Source: Neodontobutis hainanensis
Lineage: Eukaryota; Chordata; Actinopteri; Gobiiformes; Odontobutidae
Direction: 5' to 3'
Assembly: GCA_024349245.1 (NCBI GenBank)
Contig: JALDNG010000004.1
Span: 8,356,001 to 8,420,000, forward strand
DNA length: 64,000 bases
Shown: in pieces, positions 1 through 12,020 of the stretch
Layout: each line of letters starts with the position of its first letter
Position numbering within the stretch: the stretch's first letter is position 1
Position numbers and translations under genes: made by a program
The notes under the pieces: generated by a model
Seen by the model: only the letters and a program-made list of their open reading frames with translations
Told to the model about the DNA's origin: nothing
Databases searched by the model: none

Positions 1-3000
1 TTTACTTCCCACTGAGAGCAATTAGACTAAGGGGGCTGTTCATATTGTTGAACTTTTGAAACCGGGTGCATGGTCTGAAATCCATATGTAGGAGGTCAGA
101 GCTCAAACTACCATTCTGTTGCTTTTTTATTATTACATTATTACACATAATAGGGTGAGCTAGGAAGCCAACAAACTTCTGCATCCAATTATTACCTTAT
201 GCTGTTGATACATGCTCATTATGTATACATAGTGGGTGTGTATATAGTATGAATTCATAATGTAGAAATTTGTTGAAATGTCATCTAGATATATTTTGAT
301 GTGCTTGGGTACTTTGGTTGTGATTTTTCTTTTACAATTCTAGGCATAATCTACAGAATCTTGAAAATTCAAACACAAATGTAATGCCTTATGGAGATAA
401 GTATGTAACTACACATATTGTGTATATTGTGCATATTGGTTAGTTTTATTATTAGAGTTTATTCAAAATGATATTCTCAGGGAAGCACAAAAAATATAGA
501 AGATGGGCCATGTTTGAAGATTCTGCACATCATGCCTTTGAGAAATCTAACCAACAAAAAGGCTACCCGGTTTATAATTCTATGACTGCAATACTTTATG
601 AAACCCTTTTCATTTAGCTTTCTGTGTGTGTATTTGTATTTAGAACAGCAAGAGAATCATTAGAATGTATGTTTGCCTTGTTTCCTTTACAACTGAACCC
701 ACTTGTATTCTCTGGACTGGCTTACAATGACATTATCATTTGTAGGATGAAATAGCAGTAACCAAATGTAGCTGCTGTGATACAAAATGTGTCTTACTAA
801 GTAAGTTTAGTCAAACAAAATAAACATAAAATATGTCCAAACATAGGAAAATCTGTATATTTAGTATTGTGAAACATTAATAAGGTGGCTTTCATTACTT
901 TAATATTATGGATGTAGTGGAGTTATTGATCATTAAGTGTTTGAACCACAGACATAGACATACAGTATATACAACCTGTCTGTGATATATACTCAATCTG
1001 CAGCCATTAGCTTTGATGAAATATAGTTCAAGGCATGAGAGCTATAATATCCATACCTTCTTCTCGTCTCTCTATCTCTACTTCATCTTTCGCCTTCTTT
1101 TCATTTATAAGTAATGGTACACAGTGAGGCTCATCCATAACCTACAGCATTCCTCTGTGAAAAAGCATCACACTTATAAATGTTATCATTACCCCCCAAT
1201 GTATGGCACAAGACGTATCTTATATCAGTGATGTATGTGTATGCTGGGGTAAAACAGAAATGAAGCATAAATGAAGATATTCACATGTATATTTTACTGT
1301 AAATGTTAACATTCCCTAGGGTTAGAATAGTGCAGTAGATGTGTGGCGTTCTTTGTTAATGCAAGAGAAAACTTAATATAGTCATTCTTGGCCTCGTTTT
1401 TTAAAATGCTGTGGCAATGTGACAGTTTGCACTAGAGCACATTTTGATTCATTAACTCAGATAAAGACCATAAAGGTTTGTTTCAGCCTCTAACTGTGTT
1501 TATGTGTGTGCACATTACTGAGTTATACGGAGGATATTATGTCACAAACAGAATTAATGTTGATACTGGGAAGTTGTTAATCAGTAACATAGATGGCTTT
1601 GCTAAAAACACTCAAGAAAAATGAAATGTTTAAAAGAAGAAAATTTGTAGTTTTGGTTTAATTGATGTCACAAAAGCATTTTTTATCTTAAACGAATCAG
1701 AGCCATGTAATTCAGAGCAACACAATTACCTGTTCTGTCAAATGACTGTTATCTGTTTCAAAAAGAGTATTCCTTGATTTATATTAAAATAAAATTATAA
1801 AAATCATGGTTTATTGATTTATCTAAGAAGGAAAATTATTTTTTTAGTTTGTGAGCCACGGTAAAATAGCATACAAGCTCTGCGGAACTTACATGTTCAG
1901 TTATGTTAATAATAATGAATAATATAATTCAAAATTATCTCATTGTGCTTTCATCACTGGCCGTCCTGTGCACATCAGAGAATAGGGAAGTTCACAGTCT
2001 TCACATTAACCATGGTGGGGGTGGTTGGGGGTTAAATTTAAATACTTTGAACATATTAATTAATAATCCATAGCTGGCTTATTAGTGTTTGAATTTACAA
2101 GGGACCAGAGGGTATCATGGGATAGTGTGAAGGAACACGGCATATACTGTCTTAGCCCCAAACATAATAAGGCTAAATTACAACCATACTTTTATATTGA
2201 GTAATTCTATAGTAAGGAACCAGTACATTTTAGTTTGCTCATTAATTTGGCTTTGACTATGAAATTGTGCTTTATGTCCAGCTGAGTTTCTTCGTTAAAT
2301 CAATCTTAGATGCTTCTAACCTTGTTAATCAATTCATTGTGACAGTGGACTAGCATTTAATTGAATTTCAAACAAATTTAATAAAGTTTTTATCAGATTA
2401 AATATCTTCAAGGTTTTGGGGGTTTAACATCACCTGAGCCTTTTACGACACAAAATGAACACATATCTTGTACGAAATCATCAAATGCAGCCCATTACCC
2501 CAAACATCACATGCAAAAAACACCTTGGAGCTATCATGCCACTATAGCCAATTTAATTTCCATACGCTTATGCTAATTACCCTGAAATAATCAAGCTAAT
2601 TTAGAAAGATGCAAATGTGTTTGAGGTAGGGTTCATTAGTTAAGGGGGCCAGCTTGTGTGCGTGTGTGTTTGACGTGGCTTTCATTAGCAAGGGGCCCTA
2701 ATGTGCGCGGAGAGGAAATGCACTAAAAGAGAAAAAAAAAAAAAAAAAAAAGAGTGTGTCAGGTACAACCTTTTGTCAAATATGCATAATACCTAATTCC
2801 TTTATTATGAAATGCTATGACATTATCAAAGCAGGGTTATTTCTGGCATGAGTCATTGATCACACTGAAAAACATGTAGACGCCAAAAAATGCTTTACGG
2901 TGTTCATCAACTCAAAATTGCAAAACTATTTGTAGCCACTAATCATACGTACACTGTAATATCACATCTCCGGGAAGAAAGATGCTAACACTTTCTGCAT

Positions 3001-3346
3001 TTGCGCTTATTGTGGCATGTGTTCATTTACATACATTTACAGTACATATTTGCACATACAGATACACGCGCCTGCCTGCTCCCTTAAGACCGAGCTTCGG
3101 TGCCACTGAAGATTGTACCAATTAAAAACATCATACTCCACTTGTCACAAACATGATGAATATGTACCAGCAGTGCAGTAAGGCATAACTCCTACAACCT
3201 TCAACATGTCACTTTTTCTGGAGCTTTGGTTAGACATGATATGACTGTGGTAGCACAAATTAACTTATTTTAAGCACAGAGAATGATACATTCTCTCTGG
3301 CCTACAGTGATGAGATGGCATGACCCAAAGCCACTGACCCTCTTAT
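1..3346. other. Intergenic AT-rich DNA downstream of CDKAL1
   Basis: No coding region is supported; ORFs are short and unrecognised. An A20 tract sits at 2732-2751. The interval about 2440-2700 has homeodomain-type TAATTA cores and a perfect octamer ATGCAAAT and is listed separately as a possible conserved element. Confidence 0.6.
2440..2700. promoter_or_regulatory. Possible conserved non-coding element (enhancer candidate)
   Basis: This repeat-free patch has clustered homeodomain-like cores (GCTAATTACC, AAGCTAATTTAG), an octamer ATGCAAAT near 2609-2617, and several TAAT/ATTA motifs spaced over 200 bp. Such composition is typical of developmental enhancers in the gene deserts around SOX4. 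It is inferred from texture only; no alignment was possible. Confidence 0.25.
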
Positions 3347-3741
3347 TGTCATGGTCCAGTCCAGGTTTTCAGCTTCTCCGACTTCTCCCCCTCCCTCCTC
3401 CTTCTGCTCAAGGCTTGCTGGCACACCTGTCAACAATCTCCTCATCAGTATCCTGTGTATTTAAGCCTAGCACATCCGCCCAGATCGTCAGTCCGCCTGT
3501 TCACTGTGTCTTTGTGTGGCTCGGGCGAGTCTTAGCTGCTGTTTTCGGTTTCAGTTCCTGTGCCTGCCCGCCAGCCTCCTGTTCCTGCTTCTGCCTGCTC
3601 CAGTCTGCTCCTGCTCTGGCTTTTGGTAATCTTCTAAGAATGACCTCTGTCTCGGCCCTGCTGCTTTGATTATTTACTTACCTGCTCTCAATAAACCCTT
3701 TTGAACTGTGTCGGCTGTGTTTGGGTCTGTGTTGTGTGACA
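3347..3741 (+). mobile_element. Solo LTR, Gypsy-like
   Basis: The unit begins TGTCATGG and ends TGTGACA, so its tips are inverted (TGTCA/TGACA) as in many Ty3/Gypsy LTRs. It is flanked by cttat (3342-3346) and gttat (3742-3746), a 4-of-5 match to a 5-bp target duplication. Internally there is a TATA-like GTATTTAAG near 3453-3462 and an AATAAA near 3690, in the order expected of an LTR (promoter, then polyA signal), with a pyrimidine- and CCTG-rich segment between. No internal coding region or second LTR is nearby, so it is a solo LTR left by recombination. The Gypsy assignment is by termini and TSD length only. Confidence 0.65.
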
Positions 3742-4538
3742 GTTATTCTCTAATTTGTATTTCTTGGTGATGTGTGTATACAATTGATACAGACTCACCG
3801 GTCTGGACTGAGGGCAAATATTTTATTTAAACTGTAGCAAAATATTTAAAAACTGCTATGAAATATCCAGTCAATGTGATGTATATCTTTATGTGGCCTC
3901 TCAGTGTAGGACTAATATACTATTGACTGTAAACACTGAATGCCTTCTGTCTATATATAAATACATACGATCCAACCATTTGCCTTTGCTCATCGGTTCT
4001 TATCTGCTCAGACTCACCTCTCTTCAGACATTTCCTCTCTTCCAAGAGAATACCAAGATGTCCTCAGTCAACCACGTGCCATGGTCCTTACCACATGTTC
4101 TGTGTCTGCCCCAGGGCTTTTCCTCAGTGGGACGTGCTCGAAACCTCTCCCAGGAAGGTTTCCAAGGGGCATCGGGGAGCGATTGCCCAACCCACTTCAG
4201 CCATATCCTCTCAGTGTGGAGGAGCAGTGGCTCTACTCCAAGCTCCTGCCTGAAGCCCTCCCCAATTTCAGCAATTTGCTTTTAAAATATTTTTTTTTCT
4301 TTTACAAAAGGGATACTTTTTAATCACCTAATAGCAAGTAGTTGTTGGAATGAGAGTTGAATAAAAGATACCTTAAGACTTCATCTTAGCTGCATTATTT
4401 AAGATCTTAATAAATATTAATGTTAAGCACATACCAGAAGTTTTAGACCAATCACATGCTTGCACCTGAACAATAATACGCTCCCATTGGTCTACTCTAA
4501 ACTAATGTTACCAATGTGGAAGTAATGACTATGCATAA

Positions 4539-5028
4539 GGGTGAGTTCACTCCAGCGTCAAAATCGTGTCATTCACCCTCAGTCGCTGCCAGTAGGTGGC
4601 GCTTCACCCTATTCCTCTCAGGTGTCTGTCAAATCACTGTTTGGTGATTGGCTGTCGCTTTGACAATGTCTGTCCTGTGTCGCTGCTCTACTGAAATCTA
4701 AGCTTGTCTTGCTGGATTTGCGTTGCTCGCTTGTGTCGCCCCCTTGCGCGAGCGTGCAAAAGAAATAGGGCAGTAGCTCAGTGGGTAGAGCAGTCGTCTT
4801 TCAACCGGAAGGTAGTTTGTTCGATTCCCGCTCTCCCCACAGTTCATACTGTCGTTGTGTCCTTGGGCAAGACACTTAACCCACCTTGCCTCCAGTGGTT
4901 GTAACACTGGTAATTACTGTAGAACAATGTAAGTCGCTTTGGATAAAAGCGTCAGCTAAATTAATAAAGGAAATGAATGGTCGCATGTTGCTTTAGGTGT
5001 TTGTGCTGCTTTTGGTGTGAATCCACCC
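4539..5028. mobile_element. Harbinger-like MITE, interrupted by a SINE
   Basis: The ends are inverted: GGGTGAGTTCACTCCAGCG on the left and, read on the minus strand, GGGTGGATTCACACCAAAAG on the right. Both are immediately flanked by TAA (4536-4538 and 5029-5031), a 3-bp duplication typical of PIF/Harbinger elements (TWA). There is no transposase. Removing the tRNA-derived SINE at 4768-4968 leaves about 290 bp, a normal MITE size. The superfamily is inferred from TSD length alone. Confidence 0.65.
4768..4968 (+). mobile_element. tRNA-derived SINE, near full length
   Basis: The head is tRNA-like with a good A box (TAGCTCAGTGGGTAGAGC, from 4774) and B box (GTTCGATTCC, 4819-4828). A conserved body follows (TTGGGCAAGACACTTAACCC, CCTCCAGTGG), then a 3' part containing GTCGCTTTGGATAAAAGCGT and an AT-rich end. 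The same unit recurs at 11823-12020 and, truncated and reversed, at 34131-34240. It sits inside the MITE at 4539-5028. Short A-rich sequences on both sides (AAAGAAAT/AAAGGAAAT) may be the target duplication. Confidence 0.85.
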
Positions 5029-5824
5029 TAACACATTGAAAGTGTCTATTCTTTCATTTGGTATATACTTAGTCAAAGAAACAGAAACAGCCTATATGCA
5101 AAAGGAATAACAGAAAAAGGGAAACAAAGTGAAATGTGGATAAATAGTTTTTTAACGACAGGGGTAATTGTGTTATTTCATCACTTTGATGCTAGAAGTA
5201 TAAGGTAAGCTTTGATGATCCGTTTGATGTAATGATGCTTAATAAATGTCTTTTGACAAGCCTAAAATTGTTAGAGTTGATAGAATCACATTTACAGAAG
5301 CACTTTTATTGAGAGCGCTAAACTCATATCACATGCTTCTTTTCACACAGTTAATTGTCACAGTGTGTTTGAGGCAAATGTCTAGGTTGTATGAGGGCTC
5401 GCTCAGTCGTCACATAAAGCATTTGTCTCGGCCATTTCAAAACGACTGACATTCATGGAGGAGAGTGGCTGAACTGCCCAAGAGCATCGTTCTGCCGCTC
5501 TCTGCTTTTCATTCCGATGGTCTTCTATATGGTGTGTGTGTGTTTGATGGTAAATAGCAGAACAAAAGAAGAGAAGAGCACAGAGGAGCTTTAGGAGCTA
5601 GACTCCAGACCAAGCTCCTCAAGTGTCTGGTGCTTTTACACTCACAGAGTCTTCAGGCCTGTGTGTTCTCCCCTGTGTCTTATTTTTTATTAGATTGTGA
5701 TACAGATAAAAGCCATATATCAGTGTACTGTTGTGAATCTTAAACTTTGGTTGAAAACTATTTACGTACAGTATAGTTTTACACAGTATAGTTTTAAGAT
5801 TTGAAAACAATTTATAAAAATGTT

Positions 5825-6130
5825 CCTATTAGATATGTCATTAGTGCAAATTGTAATAACGGTGATAAGCTGCTGTCATACAGATCTTCTCCTTCAGTTG
5901 GGAATTAATCATTAGACAAAAATCGCCCCCTAATGTCAGCCATCGTTAAATAATCAGAGCTTGTTAGGCCCCGTGTTTGTTAATTGAGCACTTGCTTGCT
6001 AACTGGGGGTGAGATAATAGACATCCAGTGCATATCATTTTTGGAGAATGTCTATCTGCCTGATTTTAGTGCTTTTAAATTTCAGGCTGCTAGTCACTAA
6101 TTGGTTTGTTTGCCGTGTAGCTCTGATAAA
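5825..6130. promoter_or_regulatory. Possible conserved non-coding element
   Basis: This repeat-free block contains GGGAATTAATCATTAGAC, GTTAATTGAGC, CACTAATTGG and other homeodomain/paired-type cores within 300 bp. It has the texture of a vertebrate developmental enhancer. The assignment is by motif density only. Confidence 0.25.
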
Positions 6131-6639
6131 GGCTGACTGTCAAGACATGTTTTTTTTTACACAGTATTTCTTTCCTAAAAATGTCAATTGTTTAACAGAA
6201 TAAACTGAATATATATCGCCCTCATTTGCTCTGCGAGGCGTAATCTCTCTCGCTTGTTCCTTTCTTGATTCCATAGACAGTTGTATTCAGCGCCAACTCC
6301 CTGCATCTCATTGTTGCAAGGTTTTAAACCTCGAGTCCAAATTGTCTTGACGAGTCTATCACAACATGGCAGCACCAGGCTTTAGCTCTTATGCAAACAG
6401 CTCTTGTATTTGGACATATACATACTGTATATTCATATCAACACTATTACCAAACCCACATAGATTATCAACCTCCACAACACTGACTTGAAAGGTTGAG
6501 CAGGCTTCCACTTTCTACTCCAGCCTACATTCCCATAAATCATAAATCCTAAAACAAGGAGGTTTTAGGAGGAGAGGTGTTCCAGTGTTGTTAAGTCCCG
6601 CTTAGAGGAAAAGACAGTGCTGACAAATCCTTGTCAATG

Positions 6640-7090
6640 AATGCATCAAACCAGAGGAGCCTCCATTTGATTAGCATGTCTTAATTCAACCAAGGGAGAG
6701 GGAAGGAATGTTTTCAAATATGGTCTTGCTGTTTCTTAATCATTTCATTATGAGCCACTGGATAAATGTGCTGCCTCTGTTAAGAAACTCAGATGACTTT
6801 CTCGATGGTTACATGAGAGGGTTCTGATATTACAGCAGGTAATTCATTGCGTATTGGCCTGAAGCTGGCCATAGAACGATGCCAGACGATCAATAACACG
6901 GATTTAGTCAATGATGTCTGTTCTAGTCAGTAAAGCCCTTTTCTCTTTCTCGGGATTTATTTTTCTGAGAGGCTCTTAGAGGGGAATTGTCATGTTTTTA
7001 TGTCAAAGGCGTGCTTTTATCTGTTTGTTTTCCAGGGCGCTTAAAGTTGTTTATTCTGCCGCAAGGGGTGCACAGTACATTTGAGCGTTT
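6640..7090. promoter_or_regulatory. Possible conserved non-coding element
   Basis: A repeat-free block with CATTTGATTAGCATG, TCTTAATTCAA, GGTAATTCATT and TTAAAGTTGTTTATT among balanced-composition sequence. It lies in the middle of the TE-poor stretch. Function is inferred from context only. Confidence 0.22.
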
Positions 7091-8239
7091 GTGATAAAAA
7101 CACCTAAACGCGGATGATGCAAGACAGAGGTAGGAACTCGAAATCTAAGCCTTCTATCAGTTTGTGTGTAGAAGTATTTTTGTGGAAGAGGGGAGAAACA
7201 TCTGCCGTGGCCTGCTTATCTTTGATCACGAAAAGCTGCCATTGATTCTCAGCCAAATGTTGACATAAAATAAGTCAAATGTGCACATGACCTTTCTGAG
7301 GCTCCCAGAGCAGAACAGGACCAATGTACAAAAGCTGCCAAAGTATGTGATGAAAATTATTCCTCCTTGACATTTCGGAGACCTCGGCCCACCGGTTTTT
7401 AGCATTCCAGTCCAGGCACCAAAGAGAAAATGTCACCTTTTTATTTACTTGGGGGAATACACCAATTAAATGGGACTTTAAGGCCAGGATATGATACCTC
7501 TTCTCTTCTTGTTGAATATAAGCCAACACTTTGTGAAGAGGCAAACACACGGCCCTCATCGTATCAGTGACATTTTAAATAATGCTGACGTTTGACCTTG
7601 TAAGGGTAACCTTTCTCACCATTTAGAATCAGCCTCTGTGAACTGCCTGCACTGACCTGCGTAGGCCTTTAGTTTAGAGTCAGTAGAACATTGTTATTTG
7701 TTTACCTTCTTTTGTCAGCCAGCACCACAACTAAACACTTCTTGTCAGTTTTTGTCTTGAATATTTCCGGTGGGGCAAAAGCAGAGACTCAATCAATCTT
7801 AATTAACGTGACTGTCCACTAAAGCAATATAGTGTCATTAAGTATCTGTGGTTCAGAGAGACAGGCCACAAACCACAGGACAGCTAAATACACAAGAGGG
7901 TCGAAACAATTTCAAACCTATTAAAGGAACAGTGCCTGTTCTACAGCTTTGATTGCAAGGACAGAAAATATTAGCTTTAACTAGAAAGACCGTACAAATA
8001 GGACACTAAAGACACTAAAGTGTGCATTCTTCAAGCGCTGTTTGAAAAAAAGCCATAATGGCATTTATTCAATTTTTGTTGTAATTAACTTTTTTTTTAA
8101 TCCTTAAATACAAGTATTTTTCCAGACAGATAAAATTGTTTATTTGGTGTAAAATAATAAATTAGATTAGACACAAAATTCAATTCAATAATGTTAACAG
8201 CATACTAAATACAACACCCATAGTCATTATCTCCCTGAC

Positions 8240-8720
8240 AATAATTTAACTTTTATTTCCTTTCTAATAGCACCCCACAGTTTAATCGCTGCCAACTTTC
8301 CTTTTTAATTTTCGCTTTAGGTGATTTGGACCGGGTTCAATCAGCGGACCCAGCGGACCCTTGACTTGATGTAAAAATGGAAAAATTATATGCAAGAAAC
8401 AGCAGATCAAAATAACTGATGCAACATATTAAATTGGATGGGAAATGTCTCGGAAGCACAAGGGATCTTGGGCTCGGCCCCCCCCTCCCCCCGTCGCCCC
8501 CACCTCTCTCTGTAATTAGTGCGTTTTCAGGATATCCAGTAATGTTTTCATCAGTGTATAGCATCGCTGGCTAGAAAGAGTAAAACCGGGGAGTGGGTGT
8601 CTGATCCTCTGTGGCTGTTAATAGTTCTCATCTCTCCCCTGGACTCTAGTTTAATTGCTCTACTCTGCCTGCGGGGTCATTATTACTCTGATCAAGCCCA
8701 ACTCTTTTTTTCATGAATAT
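8240..8720. promoter_or_regulatory. Possible conserved non-coding element
   Basis: Two balanced-composition sub-blocks flank a C-rich run near 8479-8499. They contain CTGTAATTAGTG, TTTAATTGCTC and GGTCATTATTACTC. The block is repeat-free and non-coding on both strands. This is a weak inference from texture. Confidence 0.22.
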
Positions 8721-9480
8721 CATTTTTCCTTTTTTGTAAAAACAACTGCTTTGAGCTCTCTCAGGCAGGAGATCAGATTTGATCACCTATGGAAATGCAC
8801 CAGCAGTTTTGGTTTTAGCAGGACATAATATCTTTCACACAAACGCCTTTCATCTCTTTAAACATGCAAACACTTTTTACTTTACTTTACTAGCATTAAA
8901 TGGCTTTGGCATCAGTGGAGACAGTCATAATGTTAGTTCATACCTTTAGTAATATGCATTTTATACCGTTTTTGTCAGAATGTGTTGTTTCAATCTTTTT
9001 TAAACTGCTCTTTGAGTCTACTGCTCTAATCAAGGAAAAGAATTAGTTGTATTTCTCTAATTGATGAATGTAATATTTTTTAACTTTTTCAAAAGAGACA
9101 CAATCCAAAGAAGTATGTGGAAATAGAAAATAAAACTTCTGCATTGAGGTTTTAAGGACACAAGGTTACACATTTCATGTTGAATGAAAGTACGGTCCAA
9201 ACATTTATTAATTTAAGAGTGAGGTTAACCGGGATATTGTATCACACTAAAACCAGAAACTGGACGAATTCCAGATGAAAACCTCAAAAGAAGACATAAA
9301 TGTGGAGATTTTTAAATGGTTTTCTACAGTGAGCAGCTGGTGCAATGAACTTGTCATTTAAACTTGTGCATTAAATCACCTATTGATTGCTTCCATCTGA
9401 ATAACGCCAGCTCCTGACATTTAAATCAGCGTTTACTTTATCGGCAGTGCAGTTGTTATGGTCAGGGCAGCGGTGATGTA

Positions 9481-10778
9481 CAGTTGTGCTCATAACTGTA
9501 CTAACTAATACCAGAATTTTTGAGTTGTTTTTTGGGAGGGCCATTTTTCAGAGAATCTTTTACTCATAGTTAGTGGTTGGGTGAAGCCATTTATGTCAGA
9601 CAATTGTGTTTAATCTTTTTAAATCATAATGACAACAGAAAATACCCAAATGACCCTGATCAAAGGTTTACATAGCCCAGTTCTTATTACAGCTCTGGAT
9701 GAGGCTCTTTATTTTTCTCAGATGGTAAAAGCTGCCCATTCTTTTTGGCAAAAAGCCTCCAGTTCCTGTAAATTCTTGGTCTGTCTTGCATGAACTGCAC
9801 ATTTGAGATCTCCCCAGAGTGACTCAATGATATTGAGGTCAGGAGACTGAGGTCAGTCCAGAACCTTCACTTTATGCTGCTGTAGCCAATGACAGGTCGA
9901 CTTGGCCTTGTGCTTTGAATTGTTGTCATGTTGCGTATCAACATAGTACTTACCATGAGCAGCTTCCGGGCTGATGAGTGCAAATCTATCAGTATTTTCT
10001 GATAACATGCCTCATTCATCTTTTCCTGTGCCTTTGTAGCTCACACATCCCCAAAACCTCCACGTTTCACAGCAGGAATGGTGAACCTTTCATCATAGAC
10101 CTTGTTGACTCCTCTTCAATTGTAGCGTTTATGGTTGTGGTCAAAAAGTTCAATTTTGGTCTCATCACTCCAAAAGACTTTGTTCCAGAAGTTTTGAGGC
10201 TTGTCTTTGTGCTGTTTGGCGTGTTGTAAGTGGAATCATTTGTGGCATTTGCGTAGTAATGGCTTTCTTGACCATGCAGCCTATTTGCCACCTTATTGTG
10301 CATTTTCAAACAGCCTACCTTTTTTTAGAGAATCCTGTATTTTGGCTGAAGTTATTTGTGGGTTTATCTTTGCATCCTGAACAATTTTCCTGGCAGTTGT
10401 GGCTGAAATTTATGTTGGTCTACCTTTCCCCGCAGATCCTTTGACACTTCTTTTGAATACATACAGTATATGTCAGTGCAGCGCTGGATGAGAGATGCCA
10501 GGGTCTGTCAGGAGTCCAGAAACTCCCAGACCTTTCATACACACACTCATTACAAGCAAACAGATCACAGGTGAGGATGGTTACCTTTAGTATCCATTCA
10601 AAACTGTTTGTGTCACTTGTGTGCATGTTATCAGTCCAAAATCACTAGGGTATGTAAACTTTTTATCAGAGTCATTTGGAAAAATTCTGTTGTCATTGTG
10701 ATTTAAAAAGAGTAAAGACATTTGTTTGACAATAAATGGCTTCACCCAACCACTAACTATGAATGAAAAAAGTTTTTT
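9481..10778 (-). mobile_element. Tc1/mariner-like transposon, transposase dead
   Basis: The left end starts CAGTTGTGCTCATA directly after a TA dinucleotide (9479-9480), the Tc1 target. Long inverted repeats are visible: the sub-terminal block TAGTTAGTGGTTGGGTGAAG near 9575-9600 recurs reversed near 10740-10765. The outer part of the right repeat is missing. Between them the minus strand reads as a decayed Tc1 transposase, with HDNNSKHKAK around the second catalytic Asp, then LQQHKVKVLD, an in-frame stop (TGA) replacing the Trp of the WPSQSPDLN block together with a 3-nt deletion, and SPDLNIIESLW holding the third catalytic residue. The copy is therefore non-functional. Length is about 1.3 kb, normal for Tc1. 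Confidence 0.85.
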
Positions 10779-10786
10779 GTCAGAAC

Positions 10787-10862
10787 ATTCAAACTCCACA
10801 CAGAAAGACCCTGCCCTGGAGGGGAATTGAACCCCTGACCTTCTTGCTGTGAGGCAAGATAA
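10787..10862 (-). mobile_element. SINE-like fragment (GTTCAATTCCCC family)
   Basis: Read on the minus strand it carries TCACAGCAAGAAGGTCAGGG, GTTCAATTCCCC and TTTCTGTGTGGAGTTTG. This is the widespread fish repeat also seen at 49220-49438 (same strand as its own reading) and as a short piece near 43066-43095. It abuts the broken right end of the Tc1 element, and may have replaced that terminus. Confidence 0.55.
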
Positions 10863-11822
10863 AGATCGATGAATGGGCAGCACAGATCAGAAGAGACACA
10901 ATATGCAGCAGTGCTACCTTTTGAGAGGAGACTCAAATGTCACCAGAGCAGAGTTTAAAATATATATAGACATTTCGCCAAATTCCGCTTAGTACGATAC
11001 ACACAGTTTTAGCAAACAAGTATTACGCACTAAGTATCTCAAACCACAAGTGACTTATCCCTTCTGCTGTTACGACTTAAATTACAAACTGTGCCATGCT
11101 GTTTGCCAATAGGAAGTCAATCATACAAACGCTGTGCAACGAGCAATCTTCTCTGCAGTAGTTGTCAAATAAACAAGTGGATCTTCAAATATGAAGAGGA
11201 TTATGCCTTAGATTCATTCCCCGGGTAGATTCTCATTTATATGGTCTTACCAGTGAGGATCTCGAAGCTGGTTTCAGAGAGTAAACACACTCATAGACTT
11301 TATACCATCTCCAGAACGTCTGCTTGACTAGCATTTGCAGTTGGATTACTTCTCATCTGATCAGAGTCAGACAGATATGAACATTGCAGATTTCTCATAA
11401 TGTCTCTATCATTATTCTTCCTTTTCATGTGGTTAGTGCTGCAGATTTGTTGGCTTTCCTACATTACATGACATTGTGTTGATGCTTTTAATTAAAATTT
11501 TTCTTTGAAGTTCTTGGCCATTTTATTTTTTCAATGTCCAACTGCCAACATTAATGGAAATGTTTTGACCACGTGTCAGTTCTGACAACACCTCTGTAAT
11601 CTTAGCTGCATAATGAGCCTTGTAACAACAATGTCAACTCTCAATACATCACAGAATCTATGGCTCCTTAAATATGAGCCTACTCTAATGTAACATTCAA
11701 AAGCACAATTAGGGCAGTGTATTAAGCTTTTTTTGCTGACTGGAGACACAACAGAAGTCTGTAATGACCTCAAACCATTTGTGACACAACATTTGAAATA
11801 CAAACTTTTCTTGTAAAATGGA

Positions 11823-12020
11823 GCGCAGCAGCTCAGTGGTAGAGCGGTCGTCCTTCAACCGGAAGGTAGGCGGTTCGATTCTCACTCACCCCACAGTTCA
11901 TACTGTCTTTGTGTCCTTGGGCAAGACACTAACCCACCTTGCCTCCAGTGGCTGTAACACTGGTAATTAGAAGTTCAATGTAAGACGCTTTGGATAAAAG
12001 TGTCTGCTAAATGAATAAAT
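11823..12020 (+). mobile_element. tRNA-derived SINE, near full length
   Basis: This is the same family as 4768-4968. The A box region is GCTCAGTGGTAGAGCGG, the B box GGTTCGATTC at 11872-11881, the body TTGGGCAAGACACTAACCCA and GCCTCCAGTGGCTG, and the 3' end GCTTTGGATAAAAGTGTCTG then an AATAAAT tail. It retains both pol III boxes. Head-to-tail it is collinear with the first copy, with scattered substitutions. Confidence 0.85.

Larger units (their letters stand above)
5032..9480. other. TE-poor intergenic stretch
   Basis: About 4.4 kb without a recognised repeat or gene, unusual beside the TE-dense neighbourhood. Long parts (roughly 5.8-6.1, 6.6-7.6 and 8.2-8.7 kb) have mixed composition, low repeat content and many TAATTA/ATTA cores. 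ORFs up to 94 codons have no recognisable homology. Confidence 0.5.

Noticed and set aside
3283..3669. 128-codon plus-strand ORF
   Set aside because: Lies mostly inside the solo LTR; Cys/Ser/Leu-rich composition comes from pyrimidine-rich LTR DNA.
4768..4850. tRNA gene (A and B boxes)
   Set aside because: The tRNA-like head is followed by a SINE body and tail that recurs at other places, and I do not see a complete cloverleaf with paired acceptor ends.
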